A stretch of 64,000 bases of DNA from CAYZXT01 sp964482515 (lineage in GTDB: Bacteria; Elusimicrobiota; Elusimicrobia; FEN-1173), in the NCBI GenBank assembly GCA_964482515.1, contig CAYZXT010000002.1, forward strand, positions 1 through 64,000. The letters are read 5' to 3'. Shown here one piece after another: positions 1-8,123 of the stretch. Position numbers and translations under genes: made by a program. Positions within the stretch are counted from its first letter, which is position 1; each line of letters starts with the position of its first letter. The notes beneath the pieces were generated by a model, which saw only the letters and a list, made by a program, of their open reading frames with translations, did no database searches and had not been told where the DNA came from.

Positions 1-779
1 ATCTTCGTTTCATCCATGGACAACCGCGCGCCGGAGACTTCCGCGATCTCGTTCAAGGCGCTGGCCAGACCGCCGCGCGTCAGGTCGCGCAGGCAATGGG
101 TTTCAATACCGCCGTCCAGAAGCGCCGCCACGGACGAATACAGCGGCGCCATGTCGCTCTCGATCGCGGTCTCGAACTCCAGCCCCTGGCGCTGGGCCAT
201 CACGGCGATGCCGTGCCGGCCCAGGTCTCCGTTCACGATGATTTCGTCGCCCGGCTTCACCTGGGCCGGGCCGATCGCCTGGGAATGCCCGACGACGCCG
301 ACGCCCGCCGTGTTGATGAATAACCCGTCGCCCTTGCCGCGGTCCACCACCTTCGTGTCGCCCGTGACGATGCGGACGCCCGCCTCGCCCGCGGCCTTGC
401 GCATGGACTGGACCACTCGCCAGAGCGTCTCCATGGGAAAACCTTCCTCGATGATGAAGCCCGCGCTCAGGTAGAGCGGCTGCGCCCCGGCCATGGCCAG
501 GTCGTTCACCGTGCCGTTGACCGCGAGGGCGCCGATGTCGCCGCCGGGAAAAAACAAAGGCTGCACGACGAAGGAATCCGTGGTGAAGGCCAGCTTCGCG
601 CCGGAAATCTGGAGCGTGGCCGCGTCGTGGGGCGCCACGCGGGGGTCGCCGAAGGCCGGAAGGAACATCTGCGCGATCAGCTGGTGCATCAGCCGTCCGC
701 CGCCGCCGTGGGCCAGCAGGACGTTGGGATACTGCGCCAGCGGAAGGGGGCATTCGAGGACAAATTCCGGCTTCGTCAT
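1..779 (-). CDS. hypE: HypE, hydrogenase maturation carbamoyl dehydratase (C-terminus cut by window edge)
   Basis: HypE converts the thiocarbamate on its own C-terminal cysteine into the thiocyanate that becomes the CN ligands of the [NiFe] active site, working with HypF (carbamoyl donor) and HypC-HypD (acceptor). The 259 visible residues form the N-terminal half of an AIR-synthase-like protein. The HGGGGRLMHQLI motif (residues 24-35), the FTTDSFVVQPLFFPGGDIG segment and the GTVNDLAMAGA motif are all readable. The ATG shares one base with the hypD stop (TGATG), so translation is probably coupled. The family is usually about 330-340 residues, so roughly the last 75, including the reactive cysteine, lie outside the window. 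Identification is firm. Confidence 0.95.
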   Translation of the reverse strand, partial: MTKPEFVLECPLPLAQYPNVLLAHGGGGRLMHQLIAQMFLPAFGDPRVAPHDAATLQISGAKLAFTTDSFVVQPLFFPGGDIGALAVNGTVNDLAMAGAQPLYLSAGFIIEEGFPMETLWRVVQSMRKAAGEAGVRIVTGDTKVVDRGKGDGLFINTAGVGVVGHSQAIGPAQVKPGDEIIVNGDLGRHGIAVMAQRQGLEFETAIESDMAPLYSSVAALLDGGIETHCLRDLTRGGLASALNEIAEVSGARLSMDETK

Positions 780-1927
780 CACGCGACACCATCCAACAAG
801 CCGGTGACACGCCCAGCGGCGACGGCCCCCGGGCGGGACTGCGGCAGGTTCCGGTATCGATGGTACGCGGCGCAGGCGCCTTCGGTCGACACCATCGGCG
901 CGCCGAGCGGGCGGTCCGGCGTGCAAAGCTTTCCGAAGGCGGGACATTCGGGCGGTTTTTTTTCACCGCGCAGGATCTGGCCGCTGACGCAGTCCGCGGA
1001 TTCCGCGACGCGGATGGAAGACAGCGAGAACTTCAGCTCGGCGTCGAAACCCGCGTAGGCGGGACGCAGGCCCAAACCGCTTGAAGCGATCTTGCCCAGC
1101 CCGCGCCACTGGCGCCCCACCACCTGAAAGATCTTCCGGATCAGCTCCTGCGCCGGACGGTTTCCTTCCCGTCGGACGGCGCGGGCGTACTGGTTCTCCA
1201 CTTCAAAGCGGCCTTCCTCCAGCTGCCGGACGGCCATGTGCACTCCCTGTAGGATGTCGAGCGGCTCGAAACCCGTCACCACGATCGGCACGCGGTATTT
1301 TTCCGCCAGCGGCGCGTACTCCTCGTATCCCATCACCGAGCAGACGTGGCCCGCGGCCAGGAACCCCTGCACGCGGTTCTTCGGCGACGACAGGATCGCC
1401 TCCATCGCCGGAGGGACGAGCACGTGGGACACCAGCAGCGAAAAATTCCCGAGGCCCTCGATTTCGGCCTGGCGGACCGCCATGGCCGTGGCCGGCGCGG
1501 TGGTCTCGAAGCCCACGGCGAAGAAAACAACCTCGCGGCCGGGGTTCTCCCGCGCCAGCCTCACCGCGTCCAGCGGCGAATAGACCGGGCGCACGTCGCC
1601 GCCCGACGCTTTCACGGACAACAAATCTTTTCCCGATCCCGGCACGCGGAGCATGTCGCCGAAGGACGTGAAGATGACTTCCGGCCGCGCCGCGATCGTC
1701 AGCGCCTTGTCGATCAACTCCACCGGAGTGACGCAGACCGGGCACCCCGGGCCGTGGACCAGCGTGATCCCGGGCGGCAGGAGTTCGTCCAACCCGAACC
1801 GCACGATGGCGTGGGTCTGTCCGCCGCAAATCTCCATCAGGGTCCAGGGCTTGGTGACGGTCCGCCGGAGATCGCCGGCCAGCCGCCGCACCGCCGCGCC
1901 GTCACGGTATTCGTCGATGTATTTCAC
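779..1927 (-). CDS. hypD: HypD, Fe-S scaffold for Fe(CN)2CO assembly
   Basis: HypD forms a complex with HypC that carries the iron and assembles its CN and CO ligands before transfer to the hydrogenase large subunit. At 382 residues it has the normal family length. The conserved CGGQTHA (C34) and GPGCPVC (C62, C65) motifs are present, as is the VCSVMGYEEY motif in the middle. A C-terminal cysteine cluster (roughly residues 310-345: C in ESADC, PPEC, KLC, EGAC) ligates the [4Fe-4S] cluster. It begins with GTG, overlapping the hypC stop by 4 nt (GTGA), and its own stop overlaps the hypE start. It belongs to the hox-hyp operon. No anomalies seen. Confidence 0.96.
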   Translation of the reverse strand: MKYIDEYRDGAAVRRLAGDLRRTVTKPWTLMEICGGQTHAIVRFGLDELLPPGITLVHGPGCPVCVTPVELIDKALTIAARPEVIFTSFGDMLRVPGSGKDLLSVKASGGDVRPVYSPLDAVRLARENPGREVVFFAVGFETTAPATAMAVRQAEIEGLGNFSLLVSHVLVPPAMEAILSSPKNRVQGFLAAGHVCSVMGYEEYAPLAEKYRVPIVVTGFEPLDILQGVHMAVRQLEEGRFEVENQYARAVRREGNRPAQELIRKIFQVVGRQWRGLGKIASSGLGLRPAYAGFDAELKFSLSSIRVAESADCVSGQILRGEKKPPECPAFGKLCTPDRPLGAPMVSTEGACAAYHRYRNLPQSRPGAVAAGRVTGLLDGVA

Positions 1928-2190
1928 GGGGCACTTCCTTCGGCCGGTTCCAGTTCGCTGAGGCCTTCCATCTCCCGCACATAGGAAAAAACTTTTTCCG
2001 CCTCGTCCGCGTCGACAACGCTGAGGGCGAACCCCACGTGCACGATCACGTAGTCGCCGACCTTGGCCTCGGGCACATAGGCGAGGCTGACGTCCTTGGC
2101 CACGCCCTCGAAGTCCACCCGCCCGGTCCGCTGCAGGGGGTCCGAGCCGTGCCGGATCTCAGCGATCTTACCCGGGACGGCTAAACACAT
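1924..2190 (-). CDS. hypC: HypC/HupF chaperone
   Basis: This small chaperone (88 residues) shuttles the Fe(CN)2CO unit between HypD and the hydrogenase large-subunit precursor. It begins with the diagnostic MCLAVPGKI, whose Cys2 is the functional residue. The open frame continues upstream of this ATG, but the start at 2190 is fixed by the family N-terminus. The start lies 10 nt inside the end of hypF, and the stop overlaps the hypD GTG. Length and sequence are ordinary for the family. Confidence 0.96.
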   Translation of the reverse strand: MCLAVPGKIAEIRHGSDPLQRTGRVDFEGVAKDVSLAYVPEAKVGDYVIVHVGFALSVVDADEAEKVFSYVREMEGLSELEPAEGSAP

Positions 2191-4574
2191 GACGGACCCT
2201 TTTCCCAGCAGCGCGCCGCCACCGCGGCCTGGCCGAGGGACAATCCGCCGTCGTTGGCCGGCACCCGCCGGTTCCAATAGATCCAAAAGCCTTCCTCTTC
2301 CAAACGGTACGCGGCGCGCTCGAGCAGGAAGCGGTTCTGGAAACATCCGCCGGTCAGGGCCACGCGCCGCTCGCCCATGCTGCGCGCCACGGCGACGATG
2401 GTCTCCGCGAGTGTGTTGTGGAAGCGCGCCGAGATGACGCCCGCCGGAACGCCCGACGAAAAATCGTTCAGCACTTCGCAGACCATCGGGCCCCAGTCGA
2501 TCCGGGCGGGGCCGTCTTTTTCGGCCATCAACTGAAAAGGGTAGATCTCCTCGCAGCCGGGGTCCGCCGCGAACTCCAGGTCCATGGCGGCCTGCCCCTC
2601 GAAGCTGGCCCTCTGACGCAAGCCGATGATGGACGCCACCGCGTCGAACAGTCTTCCCACGCTGGAGGTGACCGGCGAATTGACTCCCTTGATCAGCATG
2701 GCGCGGATCAGCGGCCATTCGGCCCGCGAGTAGGAACGCACCGTGGGGACCCCCAGCTGAAAAAGGTCTTCGCCCAGGAATTCATAGAGCACGCCCATGG
2801 CCGCGCGGCGCGGTTCGCGGACGGCTTTCTCGCCGCCGGGAAGCTTGAAGTTCCGGAACGCGGCGGCACGCTGGAAGTCCTTGTCCGTGGCCATCAGGAA
2901 CTCCCCGCCCCACACGGTCCCGTCGGGGCCGAACCCGGTCCCGTCCCAGCAGACGCCGAGGACCTGCCCATCCAACCCATGCTCCGCCATCACGGCCGCC
3001 ACGTGGGCGTGGTGGTGCTGCACCGGCATGAAAGGTTTTCCGAGGCTCTTTCCGTATTGGGTGGAAGCGTAATCCGGATGAAGGTCGCCCGCCACCACGG
3101 CCGGGTCGACCTCGTAGAGGCGCCGCAAATTTTCCTCGGCCCGCCGGAAAGACCCCAGGGACTCAACGGTGTCCAGGTCGCCGATGTGCTGGCTGACCAC
3201 GATCGTCTCCCCGGACGTCACGGCCACGGTATTTTTCAAATGCCCGCCCACGGCGAGGACCGGAGGCAGCGGCCGCCCGAGGGAAACCGAGCAGGGCGCG
3301 TAGCCGCGCGCGGCCCGCATGACCCGCGGCTCATCCATCATGTTCTGGACGACGGAATCGTCCATGGCGCGGTGGATGGGCCGGTCGTGCGCCAGGAAAA
3401 GGTCCGCGACGTAGTGCAGCCGCACCAGGGCCTCGCGCTCGTCCGTGCAGATCGGCTCGTCGGAAATGTTGCCGCTGGTGGCGATCAAAGGGAAACCGAC
3501 GGACTTCAGCAGGATCGCGTGCAGGGGCGAATAGGGGAGGAAGGCGCCGAGGTACGGGTTGCCGGGCGCGATGCCGTCGGACAAAACTTCCCGGACGGGC
3601 CCGATGCGCCGCCGCAGCAGGACGATGGGGCTTTCCGGGGAAAGCAGGAGCTTTTCCTCCAGCGCGGAAACCTCGCATTGCTCGCGGATCGAGTCCAGGG
3701 AAGGGAACATCACGGCCAGGGGTTTTTCCGGGCGGCGCTTGCGGAAACGGAGCTCGCGCACCGCCTCGTCGTTCCGCGCGTCCAGCATGAGGTGGAAGCC
3801 GCCCACGCCCTTCACCGCGACGATCAACCCCGTCGTCAGCGCCTTCACCGTTTGTGCGACGGCGTCGCCGCTCCGGGCCAGGCATTCGCCGCTGCCGTCC
3901 CACAGCTCCACCTGCGGCCCGCAGGCGGGGCAGGCGTTGGGCTGGGCGTGGAAGCGGCGGTTAAGAGGGTCCTCGTATTCCCGGCGGCAGTCGGGGCACA
4001 TGGTGAACTTTTTCATGGTGGTGCGTTCGCGGTCGTAGGGAAGCGACTCGATGATGGAATAGCGGGGGCCGCAGTGCGTGCAGTTGGTGAAGGGGTAAAG
4101 GTAACGGCGGTCGGCGGGATTGAAAATCTCTTCGAGGCAGGGGTGGCACACGGCCAGGTCCGGCAGCACGCGCGCGGTCTTGGCGCCCCGCGTTTCGCTG
4201 TTCAGGATTTCAAAGGAAGAACCGCCTTCCGACGGCATCTTCGTGATTTCCATTTTTTCGACGGCCGCGCGCGGAGGCGCCTCGCGCCGCAGGCGCTGGA
4301 CGAACGCGTCCAAAAGCTCCGGCGCGCCTTCCACCTCGATCTCCACGCCCTCGGCGTCGTTCTTGATCCATCCGCTGAGCCCCAGTCCCGTCGCGAGCCG
4401 GTAAACGAAGGGCCGGAAACCGATGCCCTGTACCGCGCCGCCGACGGACACGTGGAAGCGCGTCATCCACGCGCCGTGGGTCCCCGATTGGATGGGCATG
4501 GAGGAGCCGTCGCCGGGCATGTTATGGCTGACGAGTTTCCCGCCGGATTCTTTATCGAATGGGGTTCGCTGCAC
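2181..4574 (-). CDS. hypF: HypF carbamoyltransferase
   Basis: HypF makes the carbamoyl group that becomes the CN ligands and loads it onto HypE. The domain order is canonical: acylphosphatase-like (about 39-125, with VGGAVQGIGFRPFVYRLA), two zinc fingers from four CxxC pairs (C143/C146, C165/C168, C193/C196, C215/C218), a YrdC/Sua5 domain (about 235-420) and a Kae1-like carbamoyltransferase domain (about 430-797, HHHAHVAAVM, GTGFGPDGTVWGGEF). At 797 residues it is slightly long. The GTG at 4574 has a good Shine-Dalgarno (GGGAGG, about 6 nt away), giving 36 extra residues before the usual N-terminus. An ATG at 4466 fits the family better but lacks a ribosome site, so the exact start is uncertain. 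Confidence 0.95.
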   Translation of the reverse strand: MQRTPFDKESGGKLVSHNMPGDGSSMPIQSGTHGAWMTRFHVSVGGAVQGIGFRPFVYRLATGLGLSGWIKNDAEGVEIEVEGAPELLDAFVQRLRREAPPRAAVEKMEITKMPSEGGSSFEILNSETRGAKTARVLPDLAVCHPCLEEIFNPADRRYLYPFTNCTHCGPRYSIIESLPYDRERTTMKKFTMCPDCRREYEDPLNRRFHAQPNACPACGPQVELWDGSGECLARSGDAVAQTVKALTTGLIVAVKGVGGFHLMLDARNDEAVRELRFRKRRPEKPLAVMFPSLDSIREQCEVSALEEKLLLSPESPIVLLRRRIGPVREVLSDGIAPGNPYLGAFLPYSPLHAILLKSVGFPLIATSGNISDEPICTDEREALVRLHYVADLFLAHDRPIHRAMDDSVVQNMMDEPRVMRAARGYAPCSVSLGRPLPPVLAVGGHLKNTVAVTSGETIVVSQHIGDLDTVESLGSFRRAEENLRRLYEVDPAVVAGDLHPDYASTQYGKSLGKPFMPVQHHHAHVAAVMAEHGLDGQVLGVCWDGTGFGPDGTVWGGEFLMATDKDFQRAAAFRNFKLPGGEKAVREPRRAAMGVLYEFLGEDLFQLGVPTVRSYSRAEWPLIRAMLIKGVNSPVTSSVGRLFDAVASIIGLRQRASFEGQAAMDLEFAADPGCEEIYPFQLMAEKDGPARIDWGPMVCEVLNDFSSGVPAGVISARFHNTLAETIVAVARSMGERRVALTGGCFQNRFLLERAAYRLEEEGFWIYWNRRVPANDGGLSLGQAAVAARCWEKGPSCV

Positions 4575-4614
4575 GCCGTCCTCCCACGGTCGACGAAATG
4601 CGTAAGCCTTGGAA

Positions 4615-4962
4615 CTACTGTTCTAAATCGATGGTCTCGATCACCACTTCGTCGCCGCCCAGCACGTCCACGTCGCGCGAACTGCAGGCGCCGCACACGA
4701 GGACGTGGTGGTCCTCGATTTCGCCGTTCCAGCCGCAGCGCCGGCACTTCGCCGTCAGCCGGACCTCTTCCAGCTCCAGCGTCGCGCCCTCCAGGGGCGT
4801 GCCCTTGGCGATGGATTCAAAATGGGATTGGACGCTTTCCGCGTTCAGGTGGAACATGTCGCCGACCTTCACCTTGATGTGACGCGGCCGGGTGTTCGGG
4901 TGCTTTTCCAGTTCTTGGAGTATGGAATCGACGATCTGCTGGGTGAAGTTCCCTTCGTGCAT
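4615..4962 (-). CDS. hypA: HypA nickel metallochaperone
   Basis: HypA delivers Ni2+ to the hydrogenase large subunit, normally together with the GTPase HypB. The protein (115 residues) starts with the Ni-binding MHE motif. It has the structural zinc site C73-x2-C76 / C90-x2-C93 in the C-terminal half. The frame is open further upstream, but the ATG at 4962 is chosen because MHE is invariant and GAGGGA lies just upstream. It sits 47 nt after the protease gene and 40 nt before hypF. The usual partner hypB is missing between hypA and hypF. Confidence 0.95.
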   Translation of the reverse strand: MHEGNFTQQIVDSILQELEKHPNTRPRHIKVKVGDMFHLNAESVQSHFESIAKGTPLEGATLELEEVRLTAKCRRCGWNGEIEDHHVLVCGACSSRDVDVLGGDEVVIETIDLEQ

Positions 4963-5009
4963 AATCCCTCTCTTGACGGTCCGGCCCGGCTGCATCCGCC
5001 CCTCGCAAT

Positions 5010-5441
5010 TCATTGGGGTCTCAGGGCTTGGACGATCTTTTTCACGGCCTCCCGCGCCCTTCCCAGGACGGTGGACGAAATGGTCTCGCCGACCTCGAAG
5101 TTCTCCCCCCGCACGGTACAGAGTAGCATCTCCGGCGGTCTTATTCCGATGGACCGCGCCAGTTGGAGGAGGTCCTCCGGCCCGAAGTGATGGGTGGAGG
5201 GTCGCCCCCCGGGCCGCTCTTCGGTCCGTCGGACGTGAACCGGCGGACCGTCCTCGGCCGCGTCTATCAGGAATACTAAATCATATTTGGAGAACTCGTC
5301 CACCAGCTCGGGATTCAGTTGATGGAAGCTGCGCGTTTCCACATCAGGCAGGTTCAGGGAGTCGATTTCGCGGGCCACATGGGGCCCGACGCCGTCGTCG
5401 GAGCGCAGGGGGTTCCCGTAGCCGACGACCAGGGCCTTCAT
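5010..5441 (-). CDS. hoxW: Hydrogenase maturation endopeptidase, HoxW/HycI family
   Basis: This protease removes the C-terminal peptide of the large subunit once nickel is inserted. It has 143 residues, with the N-terminal GYGNPLRSDDGVG motif (Asp15/Asp16 region), FLIDAAEDG around Asp60 and a His pair at 84-85, which match the three metal-sensing positions of this family. It begins on the base next to the hoxH stop, so the two are translated together, and the matching substrate tail is present in HoxH. The hoxW name is assigned from context with a group 3d enzyme; the family is clear. Confidence 0.92.
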   Translation of the reverse strand: MKALVVGYGNPLRSDDGVGPHVAREIDSLNLPDVETRSFHQLNPELVDEFSKYDLVFLIDAAEDGPPVHVRRTEERPGGRPSTHHFGPEDLLQLARSIGIRPPEMLLCTVRGENFEVGETISSTVLGRAREAVKKIVQALRPQ

Positions 5442-6884
5442 CTAGGCCCTGCGGATTTCGTTGAGGAGGGTCCCGTCGTGAGCGATGATCTCCACGATCA
5501 GCGGCATCGTGCCGACGGCGTGGGTGGAGCAGGAAAGGCAGGGATCGTAGCAGCGTATGGCCCCTTCCACGCGATTCAGGGCCCCTTCCTTCAGGTTCTT
5601 CCCGTCGACGTATCGGCGGGCCACTTCCAGGATCGATTGGTTCATGGCCGGGTTGTTCTGGCCCGTGGCGATCAGCAGGTTCACCTTGGAGAGCACGCCG
5701 CCCTCATCGGTGGTGTAGTGATGGAAGAGGATGCCCCGGGGCGCCTCGGTGCAGCCGACGCCTTCGGCCTGGTTCCGGCCGGCCTTCGCCAGGATTTCCG
5801 GGGACGTCGCGGACTTGGAGCTCAGGATGAGCTGGACTTCCTCCAGCGCCGCCAGCATTTCGATGAGGCGGGCCTGGTGAAAGAAGAAGGACCCATGCAC
5901 CAGCTTGTTCGCGCTGCGCGTCTTAAAGTCGACGAATTCGGACTGCGCCTGGGGCGTGCGCATGCGGTCCGCCACGTTCAACCGCGCCAGCGGGCCCACG
6001 CGATAATGCCCCGCGGGCTGTCCCAGCGGTTTGTAATAGGGATATTTGAGGTAGGACCAGGACACGGATTCCTCCGCGATGAATTCGCGGTAGCGGTCCG
6101 GGCTCACCTGGTCGGCCAACACCGTTCCGTCGGCGCCCACGAAACGCAGATTGCCGCTGTAGATTTCATGGGAGCCGTTCGGCCCCACCAACCCCAGATA
6201 GGGCGAGGGGAAGTTGGCGAACTCCTGGATCTCCTGCTCGTGCTCGTCGCGGTACTTCTTGAAGATGTCCAGAGCGATGCGGGTGGTCTCGAAAACCTCC
6301 GGCATCCAGTCCAGCAGCGCGCGGCGATCGTCTTCCTTCAGGGGGGCGGTCATGCCGCCGGCGGTGATCCCGATGGAGTGGACTTTCTTTCCGGTGATGC
6401 GCTCGCTGATCTCCTGGCCGAACTTGCGCAGGCGGATGCCGCGCTTGGCCAGGTCCGGGAACTTCGCCGCCACGCCGAGGATGTTGCGCGTGGCCGGGTC
6501 CGAGTCCCATCCCAACAGCATGTCGGGCGAGGAGAGGTGGAAGAAACTCAGCGCGTGGGACGAGATCAGCTGCCCGCATTGTATCAGCCGCCGAAGCAGG
6601 TGGGCCGTGGGCGGGATCTCGACCCGCATGATCCTCTCGCAGGCCATGGCGCTGGCCACGGCGTGGCTCACCGGGCAAATGCCGCAGATGCGCGGCGTGA
6701 TGGTCGGCATCTCCGTGAAGAGCCTCCCTTCGCAGAACTTCTCGAAGCCGCGGAACTCGTTCACGTGGAACCGCGCGGACGCGACTTTCCCGGCGTCGTC
6801 GAGCTGCAGGGTGATGCGCGAATGCCCTTCGATCCGGGTGACGGGATTGATGGTCAGTTTCTTGGGTGGAACGTTCTCAGCCAT
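5442..6884 (-). CDS. hoxH: HoxH, NAD-linked [NiFe]-hydrogenase large subunit
   Basis: This is the catalytic subunit of the bidirectional hydrogenase (H2 + NAD+ <-> NADH + H+). The 480 residues contain TRIEGH (E19), the L1 motif RICGICPVSHA (C67, C70) and the L2 motif DPCLSCSTHA (C449, C452, H455). These four cysteines bind Ni and Fe. Cleavage after H455 would release a 25-residue C-terminal peptide, so it is a processed precursor and the adjacent HoxW-type protease fits. The start overlaps hoxY by 8 nt. The L1/L2 forms match group 3d rather than membrane-bound uptake enzymes. Confidence 0.96.
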   Translation of the reverse strand: MAENVPPKKLTINPVTRIEGHSRITLQLDDAGKVASARFHVNEFRGFEKFCEGRLFTEMPTITPRICGICPVSHAVASAMACERIMRVEIPPTAHLLRRLIQCGQLISSHALSFFHLSSPDMLLGWDSDPATRNILGVAAKFPDLAKRGIRLRKFGQEISERITGKKVHSIGITAGGMTAPLKEDDRRALLDWMPEVFETTRIALDIFKKYRDEHEQEIQEFANFPSPYLGLVGPNGSHEIYSGNLRFVGADGTVLADQVSPDRYREFIAEESVSWSYLKYPYYKPLGQPAGHYRVGPLARLNVADRMRTPQAQSEFVDFKTRSANKLVHGSFFFHQARLIEMLAALEEVQLILSSKSATSPEILAKAGRNQAEGVGCTEAPRGILFHHYTTDEGGVLSKVNLLIATGQNNPAMNQSILEVARRYVDGKNLKEGALNRVEGAIRCYDPCLSCSTHAVGTMPLIVEIIAHDGTLLNEIRRA

Positions 6885-7416
6885 ATTTCACCTTGCCGTT
6901 TTCCAATGAAGGGACTCGATCGTTGAGCAGCTCGTTCAGGACGTAAAAAATCAGGTCGGCGGAAGGCGGGCAGCCGGGGATGTAATAATCCACCCGCACC
7001 ACCTCGTGCAGGGGTTTCACCTGCGGCAGCAGTTTTTGAATGTCCGGATCATTGGGAAGCGCGCCGCCCGGGGCGTTCTTGTCCTCGTCTTTGTAGGAGC
7101 AATCGATCACGGCCTGCACGGGCAGGCCGTTGCGCAGGGACGCCACGTTCCCCGTCACGGCGCAGTCGCCCAGGGAGACGACGACCTTGGACTGCTTGCG
7201 GATGTGGACGAGCTCTTCGCGGTGCTCGTCGGACGCGACCGCGCCTTCCACGATCGTCACGTCGACGGGAGGCAGCTCCTTGCCGTCCACCACCGGGCTT
7301 TTGATGATGTCCGCCAGCTTGGCGACTTCCAGAATCCGCTCGTCGATGTCCAGGAGCGACATGTGGCAGCCCGAACAGCCGGCCAGCCATACCGTGGCGA
7401 TCTTTTTCTTGCTCAT
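6877..7416 (-). CDS. hoxY: HoxY, hydrogenase small subunit
   Basis: HoxY passes electrons from the NiFe centre through a single proximal [4Fe-4S] cluster to the diaphorase. It is the short type (179 residues) without a Tat signal or extra clusters, typical of cytoplasmic group 3 enzymes. The ligands are C14 and C17 (LAGCSGCHMSLLD), C85 (SLGDCAVTGN) and C149 (YIPGCPPSAD). The frame remains open upstream, but the ATG at 7416 overlaps the hoxU stop by 4 nt (ATGA) and gives the family N-terminus. The stop overlaps hoxH by 8 nt. Confidence 0.95.
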   Translation of the reverse strand: MSKKKIATVWLAGCSGCHMSLLDIDERILEVAKLADIIKSPVVDGKELPPVDVTIVEGAVASDEHREELVHIRKQSKVVVSLGDCAVTGNVASLRNGLPVQAVIDCSYKDEDKNAPGGALPNDPDIQKLLPQVKPLHEVVRVDYYIPGCPPSADLIFYVLNELLNDRVPSLENGKVKYG

Positions 7417-8123
7417 CGTCGGACCCCCTTGCGGCTGATCAGCTCCATGACGTTGGCGGCCTTCTTCTGCAGGCGGCCGGTGGCCGCGTCCTTGGGCCAG
7501 AGCGCGCCCGTCGGACAGACCTCGACGCATTTGCCGCAGCTCGTGCAGGTGGTGGATTCGTTCCACGGCTGGTTGAAATCGGAAATGACGCGCGACCGGT
7601 AGCCGCGGCCCATCATGTCCCAATTGTGCGCGCCTTCCACCTCGTCGCAGACCCGCGCGCAACGCGAGCAGAGGATGCAGCGGTTGTGGTCCATGACGAA
7701 CTTCTCATGGGACCCGTCCAGCCGGCACTCCTGAAACAAATAGGGGAAGCGGACGTGGTCCATGCCGACGGTCCTGGCAACGGTCTGCAGCTCGCAGTTG
7801 TTGTTCGCCACGCAGACGGCGCAGATGTGGTTCCGCTCCGCGAAGAACAGCTCCATGGTCATGCGGCGGTATTTCTTCAGGCGCTCGCTGTCGGTGCGGA
7901 GCTTCTGGTTCGGCGCGACCGGGGTGGTGCAGGCCGGAAAAAGCTTCGGCGATCCCTCGAGCTCAACCAGGCACAGCCGGCAGGCGCCGACCGTGCTCAA
8001 TCCTTCGAAATAGCACATCACGGGAATGTCGATCCCGGACTTGCGGGCGGCGTGGAGGACGGTTTCCCCCGGCAGCGCCTCGACGGTCTTGCCGTCGATG
8101 GTGAGAGTGAACGGCGTGGTCAC
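7413..8123 (-). CDS. hoxU: HoxU, Fe-S diaphorase subunit (NuoG N-terminal-like)
   Basis: HoxU wires the diaphorase (HoxF) to the hydrogenase (HoxYH). The 236 residues contain an N-terminal plant-type [2Fe-2S] domain (CYFEGLSTVGACRLC then CTTPV) and the His-Cys3 motif HICAVCVANNNCELQ. Two ferredoxin-type [4Fe-4S] motifs follow (CILCSRCARVCDEVEG and CTSCGKCVEVCPTGAL). The start is a GTG at 8123, supported by AGGAGGT about 7 nt upstream and a 4-nt GTGA overlap with hoxF. Upstream codons in frame are shadow of hoxF. Its 3' end overlaps hoxY by 4 nt. Confidence 0.95.
   Translation of the reverse strand: MTTPFTLTIDGKTVEALPGETVLHAARKSGIDIPVMCYFEGLSTVGACRLCLVELEGSPKLFPACTTPVAPNQKLRTDSERLKKYRRMTMELFFAERNHICAVCVANNNCELQTVARTVGMDHVRFPYLFQECRLDGSHEKFVMDHNRCILCSRCARVCDEVEGAHNWDMMGRGYRSRVISDFNQPWNESTTCTSCGKCVEVCPTGALWPKDAATGRLQKKAANVMELISRKGVRR

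Noticed and set aside
2418..4877. An 819-codon open frame on the plus strand opposite hypF
   Set aside because: It lies wholly antisense to a gene with clear HypF motifs, has low-complexity His/Arg/Gly-rich composition and no recognisable domain; long antisense frames are expected at this GC content.
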